Origin: Tropicimonas marinistellae
GTDB taxonomy: Bacteria; Pseudomonadota; Alphaproteobacteria; Rhodobacterales; Rhodobacteraceae
Length of the DNA: 64,000 nucleotides
Reading direction: 5' to 3'
Assembly: GCF_001509585.1 (NCBI RefSeq)
Contig: NZ_LNCI01000010.1
Coordinates: 62,001 to 126,000 of the forward strand
Part shown: in pieces, positions 48,892-58,755 of the stretch
Position numbering within the stretch: the stretch's first letter is position 1
Layout: every line of letters begins with the position of its first letter
Notes under the pieces: generated by a model
Seen by the model: only the letters and a program-made list of their open reading frames with translations
What the model was told of the DNA's origin: nothing
Database searches by the model: none
Made by a program: the position numbers and the translations under genes

Positions 48892-50574
48892 ATGTCGCGC
48901 GCCACCCCGGTCGCCCCTCCGATCCGCGTTCAGGCACGCGGCGTGGGGTACGATCTTGTCCACTCCATTGCCCTTGTCGGTGGTGTCGCCTGCGCCCTGG
49001 CTTTCTCCGTCGACGTCCTCGTTGCGCAGCCGGTTTCAGGCTCCGTCGCCGGAACCGGTTCCAGCCCGGGCACCGGACGCGCTCCGGACACAGGCACGGA
49101 GGCCGACGCCAACCCGATCTCGGCGATCGACTGGCTTTCCCACAGCCTGGCCACGCCTCGGTCACTGCCGGAGCCGGAGGCGCCCGTCACAAGCGGAATC
49201 GTGACCGATGTGATCTCGGTACAGCCACTCGATGCTCCTTCGCCCGATGGGGTCGGATTGTTGCCGCGCGCGGTAACCGGTCTGCCGACCGATCTCTGGG
49301 GGGCATCCGAACTCTCAACCCTCATCCGCATGATCGCCGATTTCCCCGCAGAACCACTGCCGGCGATTCAGTCCCAGTTCCGCCACCTGATGCTGGCCGA
49401 ACTGGCCCCGCCGCGCGGCTCCACACGGGACGGTCCGATGTTGCAGGCGCGCGTGGACGCGTTGTTGGCACGCGGCGCGGTGGAACAGGCCGAGGCATTG
49501 CTGGCCCGCGCTGGCTCCAACGAGCCGGAACTCTTCCGGCGCACCTTCGACGTGGGCTTGCTCACCGGACGGGAACAGGCGGCCTGCGCCCGAATGCGCG
49601 CTGTGCCTGGGATCACACCGTCCTTCCCGGTGCGGATCTTTTGCCTGGCGCGTACCGGCGACTGGCCGGCAGCCGCGCTTACGCTCGAATCGGCCAAGGC
49701 GCTCGGTCAGCTATCGCCCGAGGAAGACGCGCTCCTGGCGCAGTTTCTCGATCCGGAACTGTCGGAGATCCTGCCGCCCACGGCGCCACCGAGCCGCCCC
49801 AGCCCTCTCACGTTCCGCATGTTGGAGGCAATTGGAGCCCCGATGCCGACCGCGACACTGCCGCTCGCCTTCGCCCATTCGGACCTGCGCCACACCGCCG
49901 GCTGGAAAGCGCGGATCGAGGCGGCCGAACGCCTTGCGCGCGCGGGGGCCCTGTCGCCGGATGTCCTCCTGGCGATCTACGGAGAGCGTCAGCCCGCAGC
50001 CTCTGGCGGCGTCTGGCAGCGGGCGGACCTTGTCCAGAAGTTGCTACGCGATCTCGATGCCAGCGATGCCGAGGCGGTCGGTAACAGCCTCGGCCCGGCA
50101 TGGAGCGCCATGTCATCGGCCGGGCTTGCCGTGCCCTTCGCCCGCTCCGTCGGGCCGAAACTCAGGGGGATCGACCTGAGTGGAAAACCCGCGCAACTCG
50201 CCCCTCGCATCGGGTTGTTGTCCGATGCCTACGAAGAGGTGGCGCTCGAACTCGACACCGCCGCCGATCCGACCATTGCCTTTGCCGCCTCGCTGGCACG
50301 CGGTCTCCCGGAGGGCGATCCGCCGGGCGCGACGGCCGCGGCAATTGCAGAGGCGTTTTCGCTCGACGCTCCGCCAGCGGGCGACCTCATGACCCGTGCC
50401 GTCTGGGATCGGATGGGCGAGGCCCTGCTCATGGCCCTTGAAGCGATAGCAGGTGGTGCCGATACCGATCCGAGCGACCTTGCAGAGGCTCTGGCTTTTC
50501 TGCGCCACATAGGGCTCGAGGACACCGCGCGCCGCGCCGCGCTCCAGATCCTGTTGCTGGAGACACCGGCATGA
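48892..50574 (+). CDS. Uncharacterised 560-residue membrane-anchored or exported protein
   Basis: I do not recognise a named family. The first 45 residues contain one hydrophobic stretch (SIALVGGVACALAFSVDVL) that could be a signal or anchor. Residues 50-130 are a Gly/Pro/Thr-rich low-complexity linker. From about 150 to the end the protein is Ala/Leu-rich and helical, with repeated patterns such as ALLARGAVEQAEALLARAG and RTGDWPAAALTLESAKALGQ. These look like TPR/Sel1-type helical pairs. It sits between the 44-aa gene and xerD, overlapping xerD by four bases (ATGA). The xerD linkage may reflect coupling of convenience or a shared role in division. Confidence 0.7.
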   Translation: MSRATPVAPPIRVQARGVGYDLVHSIALVGGVACALAFSVDVLVAQPVSGSVAGTGSSPGTGRAPDTGTEADANPISAIDWLSHSLATPRSLPEPEAPVTSGIVTDVISVQPLDAPSPDGVGLLPRAVTGLPTDLWGASELSTLIRMIADFPAEPLPAIQSQFRHLMLAELAPPRGSTRDGPMLQARVDALLARGAVEQAEALLARAGSNEPELFRRTFDVGLLTGREQAACARMRAVPGITPSFPVRIFCLARTGDWPAAALTLESAKALGQLSPEEDALLAQFLDPELSEILPPTAPPSRPSPLTFRMLEAIGAPMPTATLPLAFAHSDLRHTAGWKARIEAAERLARAGALSPDVLLAIYGERQPAASGGVWQRADLVQKLLRDLDASDAEAVGNSLGPAWSAMSSAGLAVPFARSVGPKLRGIDLSGKPAQLAPRIGLLSDAYEEVALELDTAADPTIAFAASLARGLPEGDPPGATAAAIAEAFSLDAPPAGDLMTRAVWDRMGEALLMALEAIAGGADTDPSDLAEALAFLRHIGLEDTARRAALQILLLETPA

Positions 50575-51515
50575 CGTCGCCGCCCTCGTCCGCCCATCAG
50601 TGGATTTCCACTTTCTTGGAGGCACAGGCAGCCGAATTGAACGCGGCTCAGAACACACTGCTCGCCTATGGACGGGACCTGAAGGACTTTGCTGACTGGA
50701 CGGAACGGCGCGGCAGATCATTTGCATCGATCGAACGCGGCGATGTGGAGGCCTATCTCATCCATTGCGACGCACAGGGCTTCTCGCGCGCCACACGCGC
50801 GCGCCGCCTGTCGGCCATTCGCCAGCTCTTCCGCTTCGCATTCGAGGAGGGGTGGCGCGAGACCAATCCGGCGATCCAGATCAAGGGACCCGGACGAAAA
50901 AAGGCGTTGCCCGGCACGCTGGAGATCGCCGAAGTCGATGCGCTTCTGGAAGCGGCCAAGGCGACAGGACGCAGCACGGCGGACCGATCGCGAAACGCCT
51001 GCCTGATGCAGGTCCTCTACGCCACCGGAATGCGGGTGAGCGAATTGGTCTCGTTGCCCGTTGCCGCCGCGCGCGGCGACCCGCAGATGCTCCTGGTTCG
51101 AGGCAAGGGCGACAAGGAACGCCTTGTGCCGCTCTCCCCACCGGCACGAATGGCATTGCAGGATTGGTTGGCCGTGCGCGACGCGGCGGAGGCGGATGCC
51201 CGCACGAAAGGAAACCCCCCGTCGCGGTATCTTTTTCCTTCTTCCGGCAGATCCGGTCACCTGACGCGGCACCGGTTCTACGCCCTCGTGAAGGAATTCG
51301 CGGTGGCAGGCGGCATCTCACCGTCCAAGGTCACGCCGCACACCCTGCGCCACGCCTTCGCGACCCATTTGTTGGCCGGCGGCGCGGACCTCAGATCGAT
51401 CCAGACGCTATTGGGCCACGCGGATATCTCGACGACCGAAATCTACACGCATGTACTCGACCAGCGCCTGAAGGATCTCGTGCTGGAACATCACCCGCTG
51501 GGTCGGGACGACTGA
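50571..51515 (+). CDS. xerD: Tyrosine recombinase XerD
   Basis: XerD acts with XerC at dif to resolve chromosome dimers at division. The product has 314 residues: an N-terminal SAM-like core-binding domain (about 8-95) and a catalytic domain with R155 (ATGMRVSEL), K179 (GKGDKER), H257 and R260 (HTLRHAFATHLL), H283 (GHADIST) and the nucleophile Y292 (EIYTHV). The set is complete. The start overlaps the upstream gene by four bases. No dif-like site and no phage genes lie nearby, so this is the housekeeping enzyme. XerC is the alternative, but the HxLRH context and length favour XerD. Confidence 0.92.
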   Translation: MTSPPSSAHQWISTFLEAQAAELNAAQNTLLAYGRDLKDFADWTERRGRSFASIERGDVEAYLIHCDAQGFSRATRARRLSAIRQLFRFAFEEGWRETNPAIQIKGPGRKKALPGTLEIAEVDALLEAAKATGRSTADRSRNACLMQVLYATGMRVSELVSLPVAAARGDPQMLLVRGKGDKERLVPLSPPARMALQDWLAVRDAAEADARTKGNPPSRYLFPSSGRSGHLTRHRFYALVKEFAVAGGISPSKVTPHTLRHAFATHLLAGGADLRSIQTLLGHADISTTEIYTHVLDQRLKDLVLEHHPLGRDD

Positions 51516-51527
51516 AATCCCGAGCAC

Positions 51528-51574
51528 CCGTTGTCGCAGGCGCGCACCGCCGGTTCCGGGGCGTGCGGCAACGG
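51528..51574. repeat. Long-stem palindrome between xerD and the FAD monooxygenase
   Basis: CCGTTGTCGCA (51528-51538) pairs with TGCGGCAACGG (51564-51574) through 11 positions with one G-T pair, around a 25-base loop that is itself GC-rich. It lies 13 bases after the xerD stop, in the 233-base gap between convergent genes. A transcription-end structure is the simplest reading; no T-run follows. Confidence 0.4.
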
Positions 51575-51748
51575 TAGGGCTCCCGCCCGCTTCGAGACGC
51601 TGCCGCGTCGTAAGCGGTTGGGCATGGCACCTGCGGTGCGCTGTCTCTTTCTCAATCGGGCGAACGAGTGACCGCGCGACGCTCAAGGGCCCCTGTCACC
51701 CGGCAAATCGCAGATTGGGAAGCTACTTCGCTTCGATCTACGCCCGCC

Positions 51749-52936
51749 TTACGATCCACTCGGTTGCTGACGCGCCGTCACATCATGGGCATATAGCCAC
51801 GCGAACCGGTCGGGCATGAACCCCGGCGCCACCGCGCCGATCGTCCGCAAACCGGCATGGGCTATTCCACGAATCGGACCAGCGCGCAGGTGGTAGTTGC
51901 GTGCATTCGCAGTGGCAGCATCGACGATGCGCCGACACCGGGGCCGACGCAGCGCCTCGAAGCTGTCGAGCGCGGCATTGTTGGTGTCGTGGCTGACAAG
52001 CATTTCCGCGAGCACCCAGGCGTCCTCGAGAGCCATACATGCGCCCTGGGCCAGGAAAGGCAGCGTCGGATGCGCAGCGTCGCCAATCAAGACGGCGTTG
52101 GAGCCGTGCCATTGCGTGGCCACCCCGTGCCGGAAGAGGCCCCAAACCATGACCGACTCGACGCGCTCAAGCCATCCGCGAACAGGCCCGCCAAACTCCG
52201 AGAAATGCGCGCGAAATGCGGCCGGATCGCCGGCGTGGTTCCATCCCTCGGCAGTCCATTCCGGCGTTTCCAGAACACCAACGACGTTGAGCAACCGGCC
52301 GCCCCGGAGCGGATAGACGACGAGATGGCGCCCGCGCCCCATGAAAACCTGCGCCTCGTGCGGCACTTCACCCGGCTCTATCGGCAGCAACGTCCGCCAG
52401 GCGACCTGCCCGGTGAAGCGTGGCGCCTCGTCTCCCAGGAGTGCGGCACGCAGGCGCGAATGCAACCCGTCCGCGGCCACCAGAAGTTCGTCGCGCTCTG
52501 CATCGGCCCCGTCGATGAACAGCACCGGTCGCCGGCCGTTGAGATGCACCGAGGCCACGTGCACGCCCAGCTCGATCTGCACGCCCGCGTCCCGTGCCCC
52601 ACGCTCCAGCAGCGCGATCAGATCCGCACGATGCACCAGCCCGAAGCGCCCGAACCGGGTCAGGTCCAGGCGCAGAACCTCGGCTCCCTGCGCGTAGTCC
52701 CGCAGCACCGCTCCGCGCGAGGCGACCGAGATCTCCTCGAACTCCTTGCCGAGCCCGAGCGCATCGAGCACCACCGCGCCATTGGGGGAAATCTGTAGCC
52801 CCGCCCCGACTTCGGAGATTTCGGTCGCCTGCTCCAAAAGCCGCACACGGGCGCCACGCAGCGCCAGCGCGCGCGCGGTCGCCAATCCTGCGATACCCGC
52901 CCCGAGTACGGTGACATCCTGCCCAATCAGGTTCAT
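51749..52936 (-). CDS. FAD-dependent monooxygenase (salicylate/3-hydroxybenzoate hydroxylase-like)
   Basis: This is a group A flavoprotein hydroxylase of 395 residues. The FAD-binding GAGIAG is at 12-17. The DG motif region reads VAADGLHSRLRAALL and the GD motif reads NAVLIGDAAHPTLPFLAQGACMALED. It most resembles salicylate 1-monooxygenase-type enzymes, but the substrate is not determined and no aromatic-degradation genes are near. TAGGAG lies five bases before the ATG at 52936; a GTG six bases upstream is less likely. Confidence 0.88.
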   Translation of the reverse strand: MNLIGQDVTVLGAGIAGLATARALALRGARVRLLEQATEISEVGAGLQISPNGAVVLDALGLGKEFEEISVASRGAVLRDYAQGAEVLRLDLTRFGRFGLVHRADLIALLERGARDAGVQIELGVHVASVHLNGRRPVLFIDGADAERDELLVAADGLHSRLRAALLGDEAPRFTGQVAWRTLLPIEPGEVPHEAQVFMGRGRHLVVYPLRGGRLLNVVGVLETPEWTAEGWNHAGDPAAFRAHFSEFGGPVRGWLERVESVMVWGLFRHGVATQWHGSNAVLIGDAAHPTLPFLAQGACMALEDAWVLAEMLVSHDTNNAALDSFEALRRPRCRRIVDAATANARNYHLRAGPIRGIAHAGLRTIGAVAPGFMPDRFAWLYAHDVTARQQPSGS

Positions 52937-53054
52937 GGACACTCCTAACGAAAACGCCGGGCCCTACGGTCCGGCGTCCCTTTGATTGGTCGAAACGCGC
53001 ATCCAAGGACACGGACCCGCAGGGGCCGTACCAAGGTTCAGCGCGCTGGAACGC

Positions 53055-53477
53055 TCAGTCGTCGCGATGCACCTTCTCGCGACGCTCGTGGCGCTCTTGC
53101 GCCTCAAGACTCAACGTCGCGATCGGACGCGCGTCCAGACGCTTGAGCGAAATCGGCTCGCCCGTGGCCTCGCAGTAGCCGTATTCGCCCTCGTCGATCC
53201 GCCGCAAGGCCGAGTCGATCTTGCCAACGAGCTTGCGCTGCCGATCCCGGGTGCGCAATTCCAGCGCCCGGTCCGTTTCCTCGCTGGCCCGGTCGGCAAC
53301 GTCGGGTATGTTCCGCGTGCTCTCCTGCAGCCCTTCGATGGTATCTCTGCTGTCGGCCAGAAGATCTTCCTTCCATGCGATCAACTTACGCCGGAAATAC
53401 TCCAGCTGCCGTTCGTTCATGAAGGGTTCGTCTTCGGCGGGGCGATAGTCGTCTGGAAGAAAGACTTCCTGTTTCAT
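53055..53477 (-). CDS. dksA: RNA polymerase-binding protein DksA with degenerate zinc finger
   Basis: DksA works with ppGpp at the RNA polymerase secondary channel to control rRNA and amino-acid promoters. The product has 140 residues from the ATG at 53477, which has AGGGAGCAGGG before it. The coiled coil (about 25-98) keeps the functional tip D59-x-x-D62-x-A64. The zinc-finger positions of E. coli DksA (four Cys) are here C102, T105, S123 and A126, so zinc cannot be bound in the usual way. The remaining globular sequence, such as ISLKRLDARPIATL, is conserved. Confidence 0.95.
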   Translation of the reverse strand: MKQEVFLPDDYRPAEDEPFMNERQLEYFRRKLIAWKEDLLADSRDTIEGLQESTRNIPDVADRASEETDRALELRTRDRQRKLVGKIDSALRRIDEGEYGYCEATGEPISLKRLDARPIATLSLEAQERHERREKVHRDD

Positions 53478-53695
53478 CCCTGCTCCCTCTCGCATTTCAC
53501 CCTGCGTCAGAAACGTCTCGCCGTTCGTCGGCGCGATTTCGCTTTTTTCGTCGTCTGCCACAGGCATCCTGTCTCCCTGGCGCGGTGATTACTCCATGGC
53601 GCATGGGTTGTCACTGCCAAAAAGCAAAGGCAGGGTGGCGCAGGCACGGGACCGGGCAAATGTGAAGGTCGCAATCCAAGAGGCGGAAATTTGGG

Positions 53696-54535
53696 ATGAA
53701 ATTTACGGGCACCGATTCCTATGTGGCAACCGAGGACCTAAAAGTCGCGGTGAATGCGGCCGTGACGCTCGAACGACCGCTCCTGGTGAAGGGCGAGCCC
53801 GGCACCGGCAAGACCGAACTGGCGCGACAAGTGGCAAACGCGCTCGCGCTGCCAATGATCGAATGGCACATAAAGTCCACCACGCGGGCACAACAAGGGC
53901 TCTATGAATACGACGCCGTAAGTCGGTTGCGCGACAGCCAACTCGGCGACGAACGCGTTCATGACGTGTCCAACTACATCAAACGCGGCAAGCTCTGGGA
54001 GGCGTTTTCGGCCCCGGGGAAGGTGGTGCTGCTTATCGACGAGATCGACAAGGCCGATATCGAGTTTCCCAACGACCTGCTGCAGGAACTCGACCGCATG
54101 GAGTTTCATGTCTACGAAACCGGCGAATCCGTGAAGGCCTTGAACCGCCCAATCGTCATAATCACCTCGAATAACGAGAAGGAATTGCCTGACGCCTTCC
54201 TTCGCCGCTGCTTCTTCCACTACATCCGGTTCCCCGACATGGAGGTGATGAAGCAGATCGTCGAGGTGCATTTTCCCGGGATTAAGCAATCGCTTCTGAC
54301 CGCGGCGCTGACCCAATTCTACGAGATCCGTGACCAGCAGGGGCTCAAGAAACGCCCCTCAACGTCCGAGGTGCTGGACTGGCTGAAACTGCTTCTAGCC
54401 GACGATCTCGACGCCGAGGATCTTGCCCGCGACGCGTCGGACGCCCTGCCCCGGCTTCATGGCGCGCTGTTGAAGAACGAACAGGATGTTCACCTGTTTG
54501 AACGCCTTGCCTTCCTGGCCCGGCGTGGGCGCTAG
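53696..54535 (+). CDS. MoxR-family AAA+ ATPase
   Basis: MoxR ATPases act as chaperones that help assemble or insert metal cofactors into target complexes, usually with a von Willebrand factor A partner. The product has 279 residues. Walker A GEPGTGKT is at 33-40, Walker B VLLIDEIDKAD at about 111-121, and sensor and arginine-finger segments include IITSNNEKELPDAFLRRC. GAGG precedes the ATG at 53696. No VWA gene follows; the next 394 bases are non-coding and then fur begins. Confidence 0.92.
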   Translation: MKFTGTDSYVATEDLKVAVNAAVTLERPLLVKGEPGTGKTELARQVANALALPMIEWHIKSTTRAQQGLYEYDAVSRLRDSQLGDERVHDVSNYIKRGKLWEAFSAPGKVVLLIDEIDKADIEFPNDLLQELDRMEFHVYETGESVKALNRPIVIITSNNEKELPDAFLRRCFFHYIRFPDMEVMKQIVEVHFPGIKQSLLTAALTQFYEIRDQQGLKKRPSTSEVLDWLKLLLADDLDAEDLARDASDALPRLHGALLKNEQDVHLFERLAFLARRGR

Positions 54536-54929
54536 GGCATTCCCCCAAAGAACCAGCGGCAATACCGGGACAGTGGCATGCCGCCGATGAACCGACAGCG
54601 CGCCCGGCAGACCATAATCCGCCCGCGTTCCGGTGGCAGGCGACTGATCTGGTATTCCAGCTGTATGACCGTGTTGCGAACGCACTCAGCCCGTGATTTT
54701 GCGCTACAGGCCTGCCCGGGCGGTATGGACCCGCCCCACTGGCGCGCTCCCTGATGCCCTGTTGTTCCAATTTTCTTTAGGATCACTGGAGTATTTTCCG
54801 TCCCTTGAATACCCAACACGAGCTCCTTGTGACTCGCACGGCAGGTGCCGCGCGGGTCCGACAGGACATAGCCTTCCCCTGACAAGAGCCATCCGATAAC
54901 CTGCGCCCAAGAGGCAGGGACAGCGTCGA
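54536..54929. other. 394-base intergenic region between the MoxR gene and fur
   Basis: This probably contains the fur promoter. A minus-strand frame of 117 codons (54532-54885) begins with TTG, has no family motif, a mixed third-position base pattern unlike the neighbouring genes and no ribosome site, so it is not called. No repeat, terminator or Fur-box-like palindrome was convincing. Confidence 0.45.
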
Positions 54930-55343
54930 ATGAGCAGGACGATTCTCGAAAGGCTTGAAGAAAAAGGGCTCCGAATGACCGGACAACGGCGGGTGATCGC
55001 TGAAGTTCTCGGGGAAGCCAGGGACCATCCGGACGTGGAAGAGCTCTACAACCGCGCCTCCGCCCAGGATCCGAAGATCTCCATCGCGACGGTGTATCGC
55101 ACCGTAAAGCTCTTCGAGGAGGCCGGAATCATCGACCGGCTCGAATTCGGCGACGGGCGCGCGCGATACGAGGATGCGGAGCGGGAGCACCACGACCACC
55201 TTATCGACCTGAACTCAGGCGAGGTCATTGAGTTCTGCGATCCCGAGATCGAGAAACTCCAGGAACGGATCGCCGAACGCCTCGGCTACCGGCTAAAGGG
55301 GCACAAGCTGGAGCTTTACGGCGTGCCTAAGAAAAAAGGCTGA
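54930..55343 (+). CDS. fur: Fur/Mur-family metal-responsive repressor
   Basis: In alphaproteobacteria the Fur orthologue often senses manganese and is called Mur, while iron is handled by Irr and RirA. The product has 137 residues. The N-terminal winged helix (LRMTGQRRVIAEVLGEA, then SIATVYRTVKLFEEAG) is followed by a metal site centred on HHDH at 87-90. Only one Cys (C103) is present, so the CxxC structural zinc site of some Fur proteins is missing. It lacks the HHH heme motif of Irr. Whether it senses iron or manganese cannot be told. Confidence 0.9.
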   Translation: MSRTILERLEEKGLRMTGQRRVIAEVLGEARDHPDVEELYNRASAQDPKISIATVYRTVKLFEEAGIIDRLEFGDGRARYEDAEREHHDHLIDLNSGEVIEFCDPEIEKLQERIAERLGYRLKGHKLELYGVPKKKG

Positions 55344-55353
55344 TCCTGCCCTT

Positions 55354-55713
55354 TCAGTACCGTGGTTCCTGAAGCGATGTTGCGTCGAACGTCGCGACGT
55401 CCGTTTCAACGCTGCCCGCGAATACGTTGTCGAATTCGCCGCGATCGCACATTGTGTTGACGGCAGACCACATCTTCCGGAACGGTTCGGCCTTGAGATG
55501 CTCCGAATGCGCCGCAGGCGAGGCGAAGCACTCCGCGATGACGATGACATTCGGGTCGAGCATGCTTGGCGCCATCTCGAAGAAAAGGCATCCCGGTTCT
55601 CGCAGGGTATAGCGCATGTAATCCGGCAAAAGCGCCACAAAAGCTTCGCGATGACCCGGCCGAACGAACAACCGTCCGACAATGTATTTCCGGTGTTGGG
55701 AACTCTCGTCCAT
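55354..55713 (-). CDS. Antibiotic biosynthesis monooxygenase (ABM) domain protein
   Basis: The 119-residue product is a single ferredoxin-like ABM domain: YIVGRLFVRPGHREAFVALL, LREPGCLFFEMAPS, and AHSEHLKAEPFRKMW are typical. Members range from quinol monooxygenases to heme-degrading and unknown enzymes, so the substrate cannot be assigned. It converges on fur with ten bases between the stops. Confidence 0.8.
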   Translation of the reverse strand: MDESSQHRKYIVGRLFVRPGHREAFVALLPDYMRYTLREPGCLFFEMAPSMLDPNVIVIAECFASPAAHSEHLKAEPFRKMWSAVNTMCDRGEFDNVFAGSVETDVATFDATSLQEPRY

Positions 55714-55898
55714 CTGGATCCTCCTACCCGCTCCCGAAGCGATCCTACCACGGACGAGCGCCGACGGCAGCCAAAGCCTTGCGCGCGACGCAGCGCGGCT
55801 TTTCGGCCGAATTCGCTGTTTGACCCTTTGTTATCGCCCCAAACGGGTCTAGAGCGAAGCCAAACGCGGCTTTTCAGCCCCAAACACCCGGATTTTCG

Positions 55899-56774
55899 AT
55901 GAACAACCTGCGCGGCGCCCTGCTGATGATACTTGCGATGGGCGGCTTCGCGTTGGAGGACATGTTCATCAAGAAAGTGTCCTCGCATCTGCCCGTGGGC
56001 CAGATCCTTCTCTTCCTCGGATTCTTCGGCACGCTCGTCTTTGCCAGCGCCAGCCTCTTGCAGCGGCAGACGCTGTTTCCGCCCGAGGCGTTTCACACCG
56101 CCGTGCTGCTGCGCAATGGTCTGGAGATTGTCGGCACCTTCGGCATCGTCAATGCGCTTGCCCTGACCACCCTCTCGTCGACCAGCGCCATCATGCAGAC
56201 GATCCCGCTCCTGGTTACGATGGGTGCGGCGCTTTTTCTCGGGGAGACGGTGGGCTGGCGCCGTTGGACGGCCATCCTCGTGGGTTTCGCCGGCATGCTG
56301 ATGATTGTCCGGCCCGGCATGGCGGGATTTGAACCTGCCTCGCTTTTTGCGGTACTCGGCGCGGTCGCGCTGGCGGCGCGCGACCTGGTGACGCCAAAGA
56401 TCCCGGCCCGCATGAGCGCGCTCCAGGTTTCAACCTGGGGATTCTCCATGCTGGTTCCGCTCGGCGCATTCCTCCTTTTCTTGAAGGGGGGTGCACAACC
56501 TATGGATAGCATCACGCTCTGGCAGCTTACGGCTGCGGTTCTGTTCGGCGTGAGCAGTTACTACACGCTGATCGTCTCCATGCGTATCGCCGATCTCGCC
56601 GCCGTTGCCCCCTTCCGTTACTCTCGCCTGCTGTTTGCGCTGGCCCTCGGCATAGCGATATTCGGCGAGCGGCCCGACGTTCTCACCCTGTCCGGGGCGA
56701 GCCTCATCATCGCCTCCGGACTCTACACCCTTGCGCGGGAACGCGCACTTTTCTCAGAGGCCCGACAGAGGTAA
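55899..56774 (+). CDS. EamA/DMT-superfamily membrane transporter
   Basis: The 291-residue product has about ten transmembrane helices in two EamA repeats. The first begins MNNLRGALLMILAMGGFALEDMFIKK and the second near residue 148 (PASLFAVLGAVALAARDLV). Family features include TTLSSTSAIMQTIPLLVTMGAALFLGE and APFRYSRLLFALALG. The family exports amino acids, nucleotide sugars and other metabolites; the substrate is not predictable. It ends 42 bases before eno. Confidence 0.88.
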   Translation: MNNLRGALLMILAMGGFALEDMFIKKVSSHLPVGQILLFLGFFGTLVFASASLLQRQTLFPPEAFHTAVLLRNGLEIVGTFGIVNALALTTLSSTSAIMQTIPLLVTMGAALFLGETVGWRRWTAILVGFAGMLMIVRPGMAGFEPASLFAVLGAVALAARDLVTPKIPARMSALQVSTWGFSMLVPLGAFLLFLKGGAQPMDSITLWQLTAAVLFGVSSYYTLIVSMRIADLAAVAPFRYSRLLFALALGIAIFGERPDVLTLSGASLIIASGLYTLARERALFSEARQR

Positions 56775-58091
<1,317 letters not shown>

Positions 58092-58115
58092 GAGCACTAG
58101 GGCACATATTCATTG

Positions 58116-58147
58116 GGGCCGTCCGCTCGTCGCGGGCGGCCCGTTTT
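58116..58147 (+). terminator. Rho-independent terminator of eno
   Basis: GGGCCGTCCGC (58116-58126), loop TCGTC, GCGGGCGGCCC (58132-58142), an 11-bp stem with one G-T pair, then GTTTTA. It lies 24 bases after the eno stop. Confidence 0.85.
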
Positions 58148-58262
58148 ACATCGGCCACGAACGCGATCGGAAGCTGCAAGGAGTGATCGCCACGTCTCGA
58201 ACGTGGGGCTGGTCCGCAGTCGCCACGCGGGTACTATCGCAGCGGGCAGCGGCGGAGAATCC

Positions 58263-58688
58263 ATGTTTCCGGAAAAGATCATCTCGCACTTCGGCCTGGA
58301 GCCACACCCCGAGGGCGGTTGGTACCGCCAGACGTGGATCGAAGAAGCCGCCAAAGGACGTCCGGCCGGTACCGCGATACTGTATCTTCTTTCCCGTGGT
58401 GAACGCAGCCATTGGCACACGGTCGACGCTACGGAGATCTGGCATTTCTACGCGGGAAGTCCGCTGACGATACGGCTGAGCAAAACCGAAGCCGGCCCTG
58501 CTCGCGAAGTGCGTCTGGGTCCGGACTTCGCGGCTGACCAACACCCGCAAGTGATCGTTCCCAAGGATCACTGGCAGAGTGCTTTGGCGACAGACGGTTG
58601 GTCGCTCGTCGGCTGCACGGTGTCGCCAGGTTTCCGCTTCGACGGGTTCACCCTTGCACCGCCGGATTTTGATATCCCGCACGCGTGA
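58263..58688 (+). CDS. DUF985 cupin-domain protein
   Basis: The 141-residue product is a small cupin of the DUF985 type. It starts FPEKIISHFGLEPHPEGGWYRQTW and has the cupin metal-site-like strings SHWHTVDATEIWHFYAGSPLTI and the closing LVGCTVSPGFRFDGFTLA. Members are proposed to bind sugars or metals, but no function is established. GGAG lies before the ATG at 58263. The frame upstream of it is intergenic. Confidence 0.85.
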   Translation: MFPEKIISHFGLEPHPEGGWYRQTWIEEAAKGRPAGTAILYLLSRGERSHWHTVDATEIWHFYAGSPLTIRLSKTEAGPAREVRLGPDFAADQHPQVIVPKDHWQSALATDGWSLVGCTVSPGFRFDGFTLAPPDFDIPHA

Positions 58689-58755
58689 CGGGCCGGTCGG
58701 TGTCCCGGGCCAGCGGCGCAGTTACGAGCATTTTCTTAGAATTACCGGCAGTTGC

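Noticed and set aside
50571-51515. XerD as the integrase of a mobile element
   Set aside because: Length, complete XerD motifs, coupling to a conserved-looking neighbour and lack of att sites or phage genes all point to the housekeeping recombinase.
51528-51574. Palindrome after xerD as a dif site
   Set aside because: The arms are too far apart and GC-rich; dif has two 11-base arms around a 6-base AT-rich centre.
54532-54885. 117-codon cysteine-bearing minus-strand frame
   Set aside because: TTG start, no ribosome site, no family motif and third-position bases unlike coding neighbours.
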